64,000 nt of DNA, taken from NCBI RefSeq assembly GCF_026151205.1, contig NC_087073.1, forward strand, positions 22,886,987 to 22,950,986, written 5' to 3'. The translations under genes were made by a program, and so were the position numbers. Source of the DNA: Bolinopsis microptera. Lineage: Eukaryota > Ctenophora > Tentaculata > Lobata > Bolinopsidae. Within the stretch, counting starts at the first letter, position 1, and each line of letters begins with the position of its first letter. This document shows positions 1 to 11,790 of the stretch, one piece after another. Under the pieces are notes generated by a model, which saw nothing but the letters and a program-made list of their open reading frames with translations, was not told the DNA's origin and ran no database searches.

Positions 1-3000
1 GTGACCTTAAGAAAATGACGAATATGGTGATCATTACTTAACGAAACAAAAATGTTGCAGATGATGTAAAATGTTGACAATGGTTACGAAAAGGTGTGGC
101 ATATGAACTACGGGTGTTCAAGACCAATTTCTACTCACGTACGGCTAATGTAGCAGTATTAACAATTAGAGGATGAATTATCGGAGGATTCCACTGAGGA
201 AGACGAATAAAGTGAGAGAAGAAAAAGTTGTGGCAGTATGGAACTACTTTGAGTACAAGACTCGTTTACCAATTTCAAGTGCAGCTCAAAAATTAAGAAC
301 TAGCAAACTGGTTTAAATTTTTTGCATCTTGCGTATACATTTAAAATAAGTATACATGAATACAGGCCTGAAAGTTGCTTCGGGTCGGAGGAAGCTCACA
401 GGAGAAATCTTAACAAAACGAAAAGTTTTATGTTTAAAACTCAGTCCCATTTTCAGATATGAAAATTCTGAACACACATTTTGTCAGATTATATGAAAAT
501 AATTGCCCACAAACCAATTAGTCAGTTAATTGAAGATGGGGAAACACAAATTGGGTACTGGAGTCTCAAAATCTCGAAAAAATTGCAAAATCATACGTCC
601 CATACTCTGTCCATTTTCAGTTTTGGTAGCTGAAATTTACCAGGCCGAAAATTTTAACATATTCGGCCGATTTCTGACACTGCAACCAATTAGTCAGTCA
701 ACTATAGATGGCAAAAGACACGAATCGAGGTGAAAACTATGATATTGGTCGGAGGAAGCACACAGAGAAATCTTAACAAACGAAAAGTTGTATTTTATAA
801 AACTCCTGTATTGAATATGGTATTAAACAAATTGGGGAACAGGAAGTCAAAATCTCGAAAAAAATTGGAAATCAATGAACTGACCCATACTCAGACCCCA
901 TATTCAGTTTTTGGAGGCTGAAACATCAGGGCCGAAATTTTACAGTTTTCGGCCGAATTTCTGACCTGCAACCATAAGTAAGTCAACTATATGGCAAATG
1001 ACACGATCGAGGTGCTGACATTTGATTTGGTCGTGATGAAGATCACAGGAGTATCATAAAACAAAACGAAAAGTGTATTTTTAAAACTCTGTCCATTCAT
1101 AAATTAAAATTTCAGAACGCACCTTTGACAGAATGGTGAAGAATTTTTTGCCCACATCCCAAATTATTCCAGTAATTGATGATGGTAAGAAACCAAAGAT
1201 GGGATACTGGAATTCAAATTCTCGAAAAAATTGGAAAATCATACTGAATCATACTCTGTCCCATTTTCAAGTTTTTGACCTAAAATAATCCAGGCCGAAA
1301 ATTTAACAGTTTACGACCGAATTTCTTACCCTGGCACCACAATTAGTCATCAAACTTATAGATGCCAAATGACACTATCGAGGTGCTGGAAATTTGATTT
1401 GGGTCGGAGGAAAAGCTTCACAGAGAAATCTTACAAAACGAAAAGTTGTATTTTTAAAACTCAGTCCCATTTTCAGATATGAAAATTTCTGAAGTCCACA
1501 TTTGACATATTGGTATGAAATTTTTGCCCACAAACTAATTAGTCCTTAAATTAATGATGGTATGAAACCGAATTGTGGGTACTTGAAAATCAAAATCTCG
1601 AAAAAATTGTTAAAATCATACTGTCCCATACTCTGTCCCCATTTTCAGTTTTTTGGAGCGAATTTTTTCCCACCCTGTTCCAGTCCGAAATTTAACAGTT
1701 TTTTCGTCCGAATTTCTACCTGCAAACCAATTAATCATTCAACTATGATGCCAAATGAAACGATCGAGGTGCTGGAAATTTGATTTGGGTCGATGAAGCT
1801 CACAGGAGAAATCTACAAAACGAAAAGTTTTATTTTAAAAACTCTGTCCCATTTTCAATATGAACATTTCTGAACGCAATTTTGACAGATTTGGATTAAT
1901 TTTAGCCCACAAATCAAATAGTTCCCATTTAATTGATGATGGTATGAAACCAAATTGTGGTATGGAATTCAAAATCCTCGAATAAAAATGAAAATCAACT
2001 GTCCATACTCTTGTCCCATTTTCAGTTTTTGATGCATAAATATCCATGTCAGATATTTTACAGTTTCGGCCGAATTTTTCCTGACCTGCTACCAAATAGT
2101 CATTCAACTATAGATTCCAAGATGACACGATCGAGGTTCCAGAAAAATTTTGATTGGGTCGAGGAAGCTCACAGTGATAAATCTTAACAAAACGAAAAGT
2201 TGTATTTTTAATCCACTCAGTATTGAGTGAAGGTATGAAACCAATTTGTGTGTACAGGAAGTCAAAATCTCGAAATAAATTGGAAAATCATACTGTCCCC
2301 ATACTCTGTCCCATTTTCAAGTTTTTGGAGCTGAAAATTTCTCAATGGTCCGAAATATTAGAGTTTTCGGCCGAATTTCTGACCTGCAACCAATTAACAG
2401 TCAAATATTATATGCGAAATACACATCTGAGGTGCTGGAGTTTGATTTGGGTCGAAGAAGCCTCACAGTATAAATCTAACAAAACGAAAGTTGTATTTTT
2501 AAAACACTGTCCCATTTTCAGATATGAAAATTTCTGAACGCACATAGCCAGATTGGATGAGATCATTGCAACAACCAATTAGTCATTAATTGATGATGGT
2601 ATGAAACCAATTGTGGGTAATGGAAGTCAAAATCACGAAGTAAAATTGGTAAAATCAACTGTCCCATACTCTTCCCAATTTTCAGTTTCTGTAGGCTGAA
2701 ATTCCCCAGGGCCTGAAATTTTACAGTTTCGGACCGAATTTCTGACCTGCACCATTAGTAAGCAACTATAGATGCCAAATGACACGATCGAGGATGCTGG
2801 GGAAGTTGATTTTGGTCGGAGGAAGCTCACAGTAGAAAATCCCCCCATAACAAAACGAAAAGTTGTATAATTAAAAACTCCGTATTGATTGATGGTATGA
2901 TAACCAAATATGGGGTAACTGGAAGTCAAAAATATCAAAAAAATTGGAATCACACTGTCCCCATACCTGTCCCATTTTCAGTTTTTGAGCTGAAATTCCA

Positions 3001-5446
3001 GGGCCGAAATTTTACAGTTTTCGGCCGAAATTCTGACCTGCAACCAATTAGTTCAGTCAATATCATATGCCAAATGACACGATCGAGTTGCTGGAAGTTT
3101 GTTTGGTGTCGGAGGAAGCTCACAGAGAAATCATAACAAAACGAAAAGTTTTATTTTAAAACTCTGTCCCAATTTCAGATAATAAAATATCTGAACGCAC
3201 ATTTTGACAGATTGGATGAGATTTATTGCCCAAAAACCAATTAGTCCATTTAATTTATGATGGTATGAAACCAAATTGGTGTACTGGAAGTCAAAAACCA
3301 ACGAATAAAAATTGGAAGATCATACTGTCCATACTCTGTCCCATTTTCAGTTATTGGAGCTGAAATTTCCAGGGCCGATATTTTACAGTTTCGGCCGAAT
3401 TTCTGACCTCAACCAATTAGTCAGTCAAATATAGATGCCAAATGACACGATCGAGGTCTGGAAGTTGATTTTGGGTCGAGAAGCTCACAGAGAAAATCTT
3501 ACAAAACGAAAAGTCATGAATTTTTAAAACTCTGTCCCCTTTTCATATATGAAAATTCTGTAACGCACATTTGACAGATAGGATGAGATTTTGCCCAAAA
3601 ACCAATTAGTCATTAATTGATATGTATGAAACCAAATTGTGGGTACTGGAAGTCAAAATCTCGAATAAAATTGGAAATCACACTGTCCTTCATACTCTGT
3701 CCAAATTTCAGTTTTGATCTGGAAATTCCAGGGCCGAAATTTTACAGTTATATCGCCGAATTTCTGACCTGCAACCAATTAGGTCAGTTCAAAAAAAATG
3801 CCAAAAGACACATCGAGTGCCTGGAAGTTTGATTTGGGTCGGAGAAGCTCCACAGGAGAAATCTTAACAAACGAAAAGTTGATATTTTTAAAACTCTGCC
3901 CCATTTTCAAATATGAAAATTCTGAACGCCACTTTGACATATTGGATGAGATTTTAGCCCAAAAACCATTAGACTTAAATTGATGAATGGAAAGGAAACC
4001 AAATAGTGGTACTGAATACAAAAATCTCGAAATAAAATTGAAAATCAAACTTTCCCATACTCTGTCCATTTTCATTTTTTTGGAGCTGAAAGATTCAGGG
4101 CCGAAATTTTACAGTTTCGGCCGAAATTACTGACGCTGCAACCAATTAGTTCAGTCAATAAATATGCCAACTGACACGATCGAGGTTCAGTAAGTTTGAT
4201 TTGGGTCGCGGGAATCTCACAGAGAAATCGAAACAAAACGAAAAGTGTATTTTTAAAGCTCTGTCCCATTTTCCAGATAAGAAAATTTCTGAACGCACAT
4301 TTGGACTTATTGGATGAGATACTTTTCCAAAAACCAATATAATCCAGTAATTGATGATGGTATTAAACCGAATTGGTGTACTGTAAGTCAAAATCCTCGA
4401 ATAAAATTGGTAAATCATACTGACCCATACTCTGTCCCTCCCATTTTTCAGAATTTGAGCTGAAATTCCAGGGCCGAAATTTACAGTTTTCGGCGAATAT
4501 CTGACCTGCAACCATTATTAAGTCAAATAATAGATGCCAAATGACACATCGAGTTGCTGGAATTTGATTTGGGCTACTCGTGAGGAAAGCTCACAATTAG
4601 AAATCGCTAACAAAACGAAAGTTGTATTTTTTAAAAACTCTGTCCCATTTTCAGATATGAAAATTTCTGAACGCACATTAGACAGATTGGATGAAATTTT
4701 GTCCACAAACCAAATAGTCGTAATTGTTGAGATGATATGAAACCAAATTGGGGTGACTGGATGTCAAAATCTCGAAAAAAAATTGGAAAATCTTACTGCA
4801 ACCATACTCTGTCCCATTTTCAGTTATTTGGATGCTTAAATTTCCAAGGAGGGCCGAAATTTACAGTTTCGGCCGAATTTCTGACCTGCAACCAATTTAA
4901 TCAGTCAACTATAGATGCCAAATGAACACTAATCGAGGTGCTAAAAGTTTTGATTTGGGTCGAGGAAGCTCACAGTAGAAATCTTAACAAACCGAAAAGT
5001 TTATTTTTTAAAACCTTCCATTATTCAGATAAGAAAATTTTCTGAACTCACATTTTTTTTTTTTTTTTTTTTATTATTTTATTTTTTTGGACAGATTGTA
5101 TGAAATTTTTTGTCCACAAAACCAATATACGGATAATTATGATGGTATGAAACCAAAATTGGGGTAACTGGAAGTCAAAATCTCGAAAAAAATGGAAAAT
5201 CTTACTGCAACCATACTCTGTCCCATTTTCAGTATTTTGGATCTGAAATTTCCAGGGCAGAAAAAGTTAACAGTTACGCCGAATTTCCTGACCTTCAAAC
5301 CAATTTAATCATTCAACTATAGATGCCAAATGACAACTATCGAGGTTCCAAAAAGTTTTGATTTGGTTGAGGAAGCTCACAGGGAAAACATAAAAAACTA
5401 CAAGTTGTATTTTTAAACTCTGACCATATTCAGATATGAAAATTTC
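1..5446. repeat. Satellite-like tandem array, about 370-bp unit
   Basis: About 14 copies of a unit of roughly 350-390 bp fill this stretch. Landmarks recurring in order are CCATACTCTGTCCCATTTTC, GGCCGAATTTCTGACCTGCA, CCAAATGACACGATCGAGG and AACAAAACGAAAAGTTGTA. The CCAAATGACACGATCG landmark recurs near 986, 1365, 1749, 2120, 2775, 3070, 4165 and 4530. Some units are about 295 bp and lack a 70-bp part. Copies differ mainly by one-base insertions and deletions, so part of the divergence may be sequencing error. A poly-T run lies at 5052-5090. The short open frames here are chance frames in the repeat. If the sema gene extends leftwards, this is intronic. Confidence 0.9.
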
Positions 5447-5984
5447 TTTCCCCCCCCCCGCAAATTTGTTCCCCCCCGCTACATTGTTAACCCCCCCGCT
5501 ACAGGGTTAAACCCCCCGACATTTTTTAAAAAACCCTCCCCCCCCTTTTTTTTCCCCCCTTTCCCCCCCTACTTTTTAAACCCCGCTTAAGGGTTTTTAA
5601 CCCCCCCCCCCCGCACTTGTTACCCCCGCTACATGTTACCCCCAATTAACCCCCTCCCCCCGCTACATTGTTACCCCCGCTACATTGTTAACCCCCCGCT
5701 ACATGGTTAACCCCCCGCTACATTGTTAAACCCTCCCCCCGCTACATTGTTACCCCCTCCCCCCGCTACATGGTTAACCCCCCGCTACATTGTTAACCCC
5801 CCCGCTACATTGTTACCCCCCTCCCCCCCGCTACATTGTTACCCCCTCCCCCCCGGCTACATTGTTACCCCCTCCCCCCGCTACATTGTTAACCCCCGCT
5901 AAATTGTTAACCCCGCTACATTGTTACCCCCCCCCCGCTACATTGTTAACCCCCACTACATGGTTACCCCCTCCCCCCGCTACA
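5447..5984. repeat. C-rich minisatellite, CCCCCGCTACATTGTTAA unit
   Basis: Tandem copies of an approximately 18-25 bp unit, CCCCCGCTACATTGTTA with variable C-run length, directly abut the 370-bp array. The length variation is concentrated in the C runs, as expected from slippage or homopolymer miscalling. Confidence 0.9.
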
Positions 5985-6529
5985 ACCTATTTAACATACC
6001 CTATTATAAAAATGGGGTGCCAACAAATTCCATTCGTCTGCATTATTATAATTAATAAACCGCAAAATATCCGTCACAAGTTGACAGTGCTAATAAGATC
6101 AGTAGGTTACTGGGGGATATAGTGTATAGTATTCGCCATTTGCTGTGCAGAATCAGGCTCAAACGTGTCATACTGGAGCGAGTACTTGTTAAAATGTAGT
6201 ACGTAGTACGTAGCATTTCAAGCAAACGTATTTGTCGCCGAAAATTCGCGTATTTCGATTTCCACTGTAGAGTAAGAATTTTTATTTATTTATTTAACGC
6301 TCAGAAAATTCAACGGATTCAAAATGCGCGGCGATAATTCGATCTGCGCACGTATTTCGGACAAATTTTAGACGTACTCCGGACAAAATTTAACAGGGTC
6401 TAAATTCAATTTTTTTCGGGCTTATTGATTGGAAACTTCACGAATTCTTACGTATTTCTCTCGAACATTGAATACGCCGTATTTTGAGCCGATTTTTTGA
6501 CGTATTTAACAACGATGAGTAGTATACCT
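5985..6529. other. Unique AT-rich sequence, no gene recognised
   Basis: No coding exon, RNA gene or repeat family was recognised here. It separates the C-rich minisatellite from the hAT-like element at 6538. Confidence 0.5.
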
Positions 6530-6537
6530 AGCACCCA

Positions 6538-7940
6538 CATGGGCACATATTAGGTGCGATGGGTGCGGGATCGCACAATTTACCGTTTTCCGCACACTTT
6601 CGCATAATTTATTGTTTTCCGCACATTTTCGCACATTTTGTAATTATCTGCATATTTCCGCATAATCTAGCATTTTCCGCGTAATTTCGCATAATTTTGA
6701 AATTTTCGCGTTAAGATTTTCGAGTGTAAAAACCAAAATATGTTAAAAGTCGGGCCCTTTTAGGACCGTGACTCAGGCCCTTTCGGGACCCTGACCCAGG
6801 CCCTTTCGGGACCGTGACCCAGGCCCTTTTGGAACTCATATTTAGGCCACGTGACCCAGTTACCACGTGACTCAGGCCCTTTCGGGACCATGACCCAGGC
6901 CCTTTCGGGACCCTGACCCAGGCTCTTTCGGGACCGTGATCCAGGCCCTTTTGGAACTCATGCTTAGGTCACGTGACCCGGTTACCACGTGACCCAGGCC
7001 CTTTCGGGACCCTGACCCAGGCCCTTTCGGGACCGTGACCCAGGCCCTTTTGGAACTCATGCTTAGGTCACGTGACCCGGTTACCACGTGACCGAGGCCC
7101 TTTCGGGACCCTGACCCAGGCCCTTTCGGGACCTTGACCCAGGCCCTTTCGGGACCCTGACCCAGGCCCTTTCGGGACCCTGACCCAGGCCCTTTCGGGA
7201 CCGTGACCCAGGCCCTTTTGGAACTCATGCTTAGGCCACGTGACTCAGGCCCTTTCGGGACCGTGACCCAGGCCCTTTCGGGACCGTTACCCAGGCCCTT
7301 TCGGGACCGTGATCCATGAGGCCTTTTCGGGACCGTGACCCAGGCCATTATGGAACCCTCGTCGTTACTGTACTTCGATTATAGTGTATCAGTTATCATT
7401 CGTAGGTGATAATAGAAGAAGTAGGTGTAAAGGGTAATGAGCTTTATTCGTTGTAGCGTTGGCTTTATAGTGGGCTTAATGGATCTTGGATTAAATGGTT
7501 CACAAGTACTGACGATCAATGCCAACTTGAAGCGTGTCACATATTTGCGATCACGCATGGGATCTGATCGACTCTATCAAGAGGCGTCTTCAAATAACTG
7601 TATCCTGATTCCTGATCTCTACCAGATCAAGTAACTGTTCTCAGATAACTGAATCTCGATATAGGTTCAATCATGGTCTTAGTAAAGAACTACACCCTCA
7701 GTAACACATAAACAGACCTATTTTTGATAATAGCGGCGGTTATACGTTTAGAATTTCCAAAGTCCTTGAGAAAATGCAAAAAAAACCCGCACAATTCCCG
7801 CACAAATTTCGAAAAAATCGCCGCACATTTGCCGCATAATTGGTAAAAAATTACCGCACCTTACCGCACATTTTACCTTTATAGTCGGGTGCGGTACCGC
7901 ATAATTCCGATTTTTTTACCGCACCTAATATGTGCCTCTG
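6538..7940. mobile_element. Non-autonomous hAT-type element (MITE) with 8-bp target duplication
   Basis: The right end, read inwards, is CAGAGGCACATATTAGGTGC and the left end is CATGGGCACATATTAGGTGC, giving about 20-bp terminal inverted repeats. The CAGRG start is typical of hAT elements. Both ends are flanked by AGCACCCA (6530-6537 and 7941-7948), a perfect 8-bp target-site duplication, the length hAT transposases produce. The sub-terminal regions are rich in CCGCACATTT/TTTCGCATAA motifs in inverted orientation, which could be transposase-binding clusters. No transposase is encoded; the interior is a 23-bp minisatellite plus a short unique part (7350-7740). Mobilisation would need a hAT transposase supplied in trans. 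Confidence 0.75.
6745..7345. repeat. 23-bp minisatellite inside the hAT-type element
   Basis: Tandem copies of CCCTTTCGGGACCCTGACCC-type units (23 bp) are interrupted by a longer block containing TCACGTGACCCGGTTACCACG, giving a higher-order pattern. The 158-codon minus-strand open frame at 6872-7348 is translated repeat, not a gene. Confidence 0.85.
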
Positions 7941-7948
7941 AGCACCCA

Positions 7949-8349
7949 ACCCCACGGCTATGGGTATTGGGTAGTAGTATACCTAGCACCCCCCCCCCCG
8001 GCTATTAACATTGTTAAACATCTCCCTCCGATAAGCTGATACTGATAAGCGGAAGAGAGGGCCTGTGTGTGCCCCTCTGTTTCACAACAATAGGGTACAC
8101 TCCCAGTTACACACCGATACAAAGCAGTAGTAACTAGTAGTTAAGGTAGTGTAACTAGTAGTATTAGGGTAGTGTAACTATACTACTAGTAACACAGTAG
8201 TAACACTCAGGTCCTGGGACAGCGGAAACCTTGTAGTAGCCTTCTAACAACTCTAGTAGCCTTGCAAATACTCACTTTTTGTGGAAAATTCCAGATTTTA
8301 TAGAGAAAATAACAACTGACTAGTAGGATTACTGAGTCGCTATGTTTAG
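7949..8349. other. Flank with partial duplication of the hAT target region
   Basis: The string AGTAGTATACCTAGCACCC upstream of the hAT-type element (about 6519) recurs at about 7973, so the element inserted into, or was followed by, a short local duplication. The remainder holds repeated GTAACTAGTAGT-like strings; no gene was recognised. Confidence 0.5.
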
Positions 8350-8351
8350 TA

Positions 8352-8427
<76 letters not shown>
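8350..8427. repeat. (TAC)n microsatellite
   Basis: About 25 copies of the trinucleotide TAC, with one interruption near 8400. Confidence 0.95.
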
Positions 8428-8451
8428 GTTTGTGTTTAGTAGGGTATACTA

Positions 8452-9349
8452 TACCTTATCGGACCTTATTTGGACGGACATTACTTGAACGCTGGAGGCC
8501 CTAGCGTTCATCTTAATGTCCGTTCAAATAAAGTCCGTTCAATTAATGTCCGTCCAAGTTAAAGTCCGTTGAAATTTTTTCAAAAATTTTTCCATTTCGA
8601 ACTTTTTGTCCAGAATATGACAACTTTGAGAACTTGATTGTGCCGTAAGTTAACGATGGAAAGGTTCTCCTTGGTCTGCCGGAGGCACAGAAAATTCTAC
8701 TAGTATATGATGTTTTCAAGGGTTACTTGGCGGAAAAAAGTCAACGAAATTATGGCACTCAACAATATAGTTCATGAACTAGTCCCCGCCAACATGACAA
8801 ACTTGTTCCAGCCTCTAGATATTACGGTAAAATCGTGTTTCCAAGGACATTGTCCGACGTTGTTATATTATAGTTCATATTACTCAGGGGAGGTAATGGA
8901 ACAGTGCTAGGAAAGCTCCACGTGATGTTAAGGTTAACCTTAAGTTGTCTAAGATAAAACCACTTCACGCCGAATGGTTTGTAAAAGTTAACACTGAAAT
9001 GCAAGACCGGGGTAGTTTGATAAAAAAGGTTTCCATATAGCTAGAAATCACTGATGCTTTAAGCATGGACTATTTCATGCACGAAAACCCATTTGATGAA
9101 GATGATATGTGATATTAGACACTGATCATGTACACATATTTTAACATTTTTACTGCTCAATGACTGCTTTTCTTACTTACTGTAGAAAAAATGGATTTAA
9201 AAATCATTTGCTGAAATTTAAAAACGTCAAAAAATTGAAAAAAATTCGGATTTTTGATGGTTTTGAATGCCTTCGAGCGTTCATATTAATGTCCGTTCAT
9301 AATTATGTCCGTTCATGTAATGTCCGTCCAAATAAGGTCCGATAAGGTA
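8452..9349. mobile_element. Degenerate pogo/Tigger-like DNA transposon with terminal inverted repeats
   Basis: The left end TACCTTATCGGACCTTATTT continuing GGACGGACATTAC is matched in inverse at the right end (9317-9349), giving about 32-bp terminal inverted repeats beginning with TA, as expected for a Tc1/mariner/pogo TA target. Further inverted copies of AATGTCCGTCCA-like strings lie just inside. The interior contains a decayed transposase fragment (8640-9110). At about 0.9 kb it is internally deleted relative to autonomous pogo-like elements. Confidence 0.65.
8640..9110 (+). pseudogene. Broken pogo-like (DDE_1) transposase fragment
   Basis: Reading across frames gives LLGLPEAQKILLVYDVFKG, then VHELVPANMTNLFQPLDITV, then YYSGEVMEQ. 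This order (LLIFDxFxG, PANxTxxxQPLD, EEVMxQ) is that of the C-terminal half of the DDE_1 catalytic domain of Tigger/pogo/jerky-type transposases. Frameshifts and a stop break it near 8830-8910 and after 8910, so it is not functional. The aspartate of VYDVF is the only catalytic candidate in view; the N-terminal DNA-binding part is absent. Identification rests on motif recall. Confidence 0.55.
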
Positions 9350-10403
9350 TCTACTATATAATTCGAAAGATTATTTCTGTGACCTGTATGTACGACCTCC
9401 CACGTGCAAATTAGGTAAACAAATTAGGTAAAAAGCAAGGGTTGCATAATATTAACAACCATGGTAACGGTGATGAACGCGCACGTGCACGACGCACGTG
9501 CAAAGATTTTCGAGCGACGTTGAATATATTCCTTTTGTAACATCCTCAATAAATGTAATAGATTTGCAGTGTTGCAATTTTTTACAACTTTATAGTATGA
9601 GAATTAGTGTTTTAGGTGATTTGATGTATGTGCGTATGTTTTGCCATAATGAAACTGAATTGTGGAAGTATAACCAAAGTGAACAGAAGATGAAAGTGAA
9701 ACCAAGAGATAACTTGAAACGGAAAGTGAAAGTAAAACTAACCGATCGGACGGAGCAGCTAGGTTTGAAAGCTTCAGTACCGCAGATAAAGAGATCCTGG
9801 TTTCTCAGTTTTAAAATAACCTTAAAATAGTTCTGGCAGTCGTCCTGAAAATAACTAAGCTAGTTCATTTTAGTGTTACAGTACTGTTATTAATGTGACA
9901 GTACTGTTATTAATGTGACAGTACTGTTATTAATGTTACAGTACCCCCACAGTTACTCACTACCTTGCTAGCTGTCTTGTTCCTGGCACTACGATTAGCA
10001 GGGCAGGAATTACACAGGTTGTGTTTTGAGTTTTATAAATTTACAGAACGGATTACCTGCCCTGCTAATTATTCAGTGGGAATAATTCAGAAGTATATAA
10101 AGGAGGACATGGCAATATAAATTAGAGAAATAGAGTACCTACTACGTAGCTAGCAGTATATATACCTAATATAAATTAGAGATGGTCAGTAATTTGGTGG
10201 GGGGAGCATTAGCCTCCTCAGGTCCATGCTGACTACATTAGCCTCCTCAGGTCCATGCTGACTATATATTAAACTATATATTCAATATAATATTATATAT
10301 TTAATATATTGCTAATTTAATCCTTGCTAATTTAATCGCAGAATGGTTCATATCCTAATGTAAGTAGTGTAAAATTATAGTATTATAGTGTATAAGGTTT
10401 TAC
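9350..10403. other. Intronic or intergenic sequence with small duplications
   Basis: Holds three copies of a 20-bp unit, GTTATTAATGTGACAGTACT (about 9880-9947), and a tandem duplication of CATTAGCCTCCTCAGGTCCA (10208-10263). The open frame at 9498-9830 has no recognisable family and no splice context, so it is not called. If the sema gene continues past exon 4, this is intron. Confidence 0.5.
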
Positions 10404-10457
10404 CTGATTCTGTCCGTACGAGTTGGTACACACATCGAAATTAGCGGGTGGAACGGT
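10404..10457 (-). CDS. Sema-domain gene, exon 4
   Basis: A 54-nt exon in phase 0, preceded on the minus strand by the acceptor TTATTATTTTCAG and followed by the donor GTAAAACC. It encodes TVPPANFDVCTNSYGQNQ, joining directly to exon 3. The Cys within this stretch fits the first conserved cysteine region of the sema domain, before the expected C-x-N-(Y/F) motif that would open the next exon. That next exon was not found between here and position 1, so the rest of the gene is presumably outside the window. Confidence 0.65.
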
Positions 10458-11790
10458 CTGAAAATAATAACAAATTAGATAATTAGGTAATTGGATGGAA
10501 CTTTACTGGTAATCACTCAAAACCACATAATTACACTTAAAACCGGGTATCAATGTGTCACGTGATATTGACTACTAGTAATATTACCAGTGTATAATTG
10601 TGTATAATTATGTTTAATTTGCTATGTGTAACAATTACAAGTCGGAATGGCGAAAAACCTGCTGTTTCTAAATTTAAACGCTAAGGATTAGTGCCCCTAA
10701 ACGGATTTAAACGGATTTGTGAATATATAATAATGGGTATTGAGTTAATCACATCAGTAGGGCGAATATTACCCAGTATCAGGTTACTATGGTTACCGGC
10801 TTTGTAATTACCACGCTTCATTGTAATCACGATAATATCAATAATATCTTCTGATTGGTCTGTGTCATCTGGACCTTATCCAGTTTGCACGCTGCTTTAC
10901 CAAAACACAACAGTAACTAACTAGTAACTAACTAGTAACTAACTAGTAACTAACTAGTAACGAACTAGTAACTAACTAGTAACTAACTAGTAATAATTTC
11001 ACAGTAACCATATTCCACTTGCGAAGTAAGGCTTGCCACAATGGCTAAATGACGTTATCACCAGCTAAACAACGTCATCACTAATAAGCAGACTGTCATA
11101 ACTGAGTTCCCGGTTGTGTGTTGCTACTAAAATAATGGTTCTAGTAAAACTGGAACTTTGATTAGTTTATATAACTCCCTACTTTATAACTCCCTGGTTT
11201 TAAGTGGTTCCTCACACAATTATATAGATATCTGGTATAGTGATTTTTTATTCGTCTCAGTTCTCAAATTATGAGGTTAGTAATTTTTTAAATTGTTAAA
11301 TTTGGATAAGGTGATGTTAGAAATGTTTTAACTGTGGAGTGATGTTAGAAATGTTGTGGTACACTCTGGTGCTGTCATAGTGCTCACGTGATGCCCATAT
11401 AAGGGCATATAAGGTAGTACTCACATTAAACAAGCCATATTATTCCTTATACGGTAAAACCATCAAAATATTAACTTTAAGCTTTCAGACGGTGCAGTTT
11501 ACAGTGGGAGCATTTCATTGGTTGTCATAGTCACGCGACAAAGGTAATCTAACGTGATTGGTTACACGGAAACTTGGATAAGTATATATAGTGTATAACT
11601 CTATAAAGTATAACTCTATAAAGTATAACTCTATAAAAACAATCGTTGAAAAGTTTCTTTTTCTTCGTCGCTCCTAATCTGACAATTTAAAAATTATCTC
11701 ATTACAAAAAGGTCCTCTTAGTATTATACTCCTTCATAAAGATGATCAGATTGTGATGAGTACTGATGGTTACATGATTAGAAAAGTATA
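10458..11790. repeat. Sema intron 3, left part, with short tandem repeats
   Basis: Contains seven copies of an 11-bp unit, TAACTAACTAG (10919-10992), three copies of AGTATAACTCTATAA (11587-11637) and the 20-mer CACGTGATGCCCATATAAGG (11385-11404), the reverse complement of a motif found on the other side of the 16-bp array. No exon was recognised. Confidence 0.7.

Noticed and set aside
6872-7348. 158-codon minus-strand frame (GSRKGLGQGPERAW)
   Set aside because: Translated 23-bp minisatellite inside the hAT-type element.
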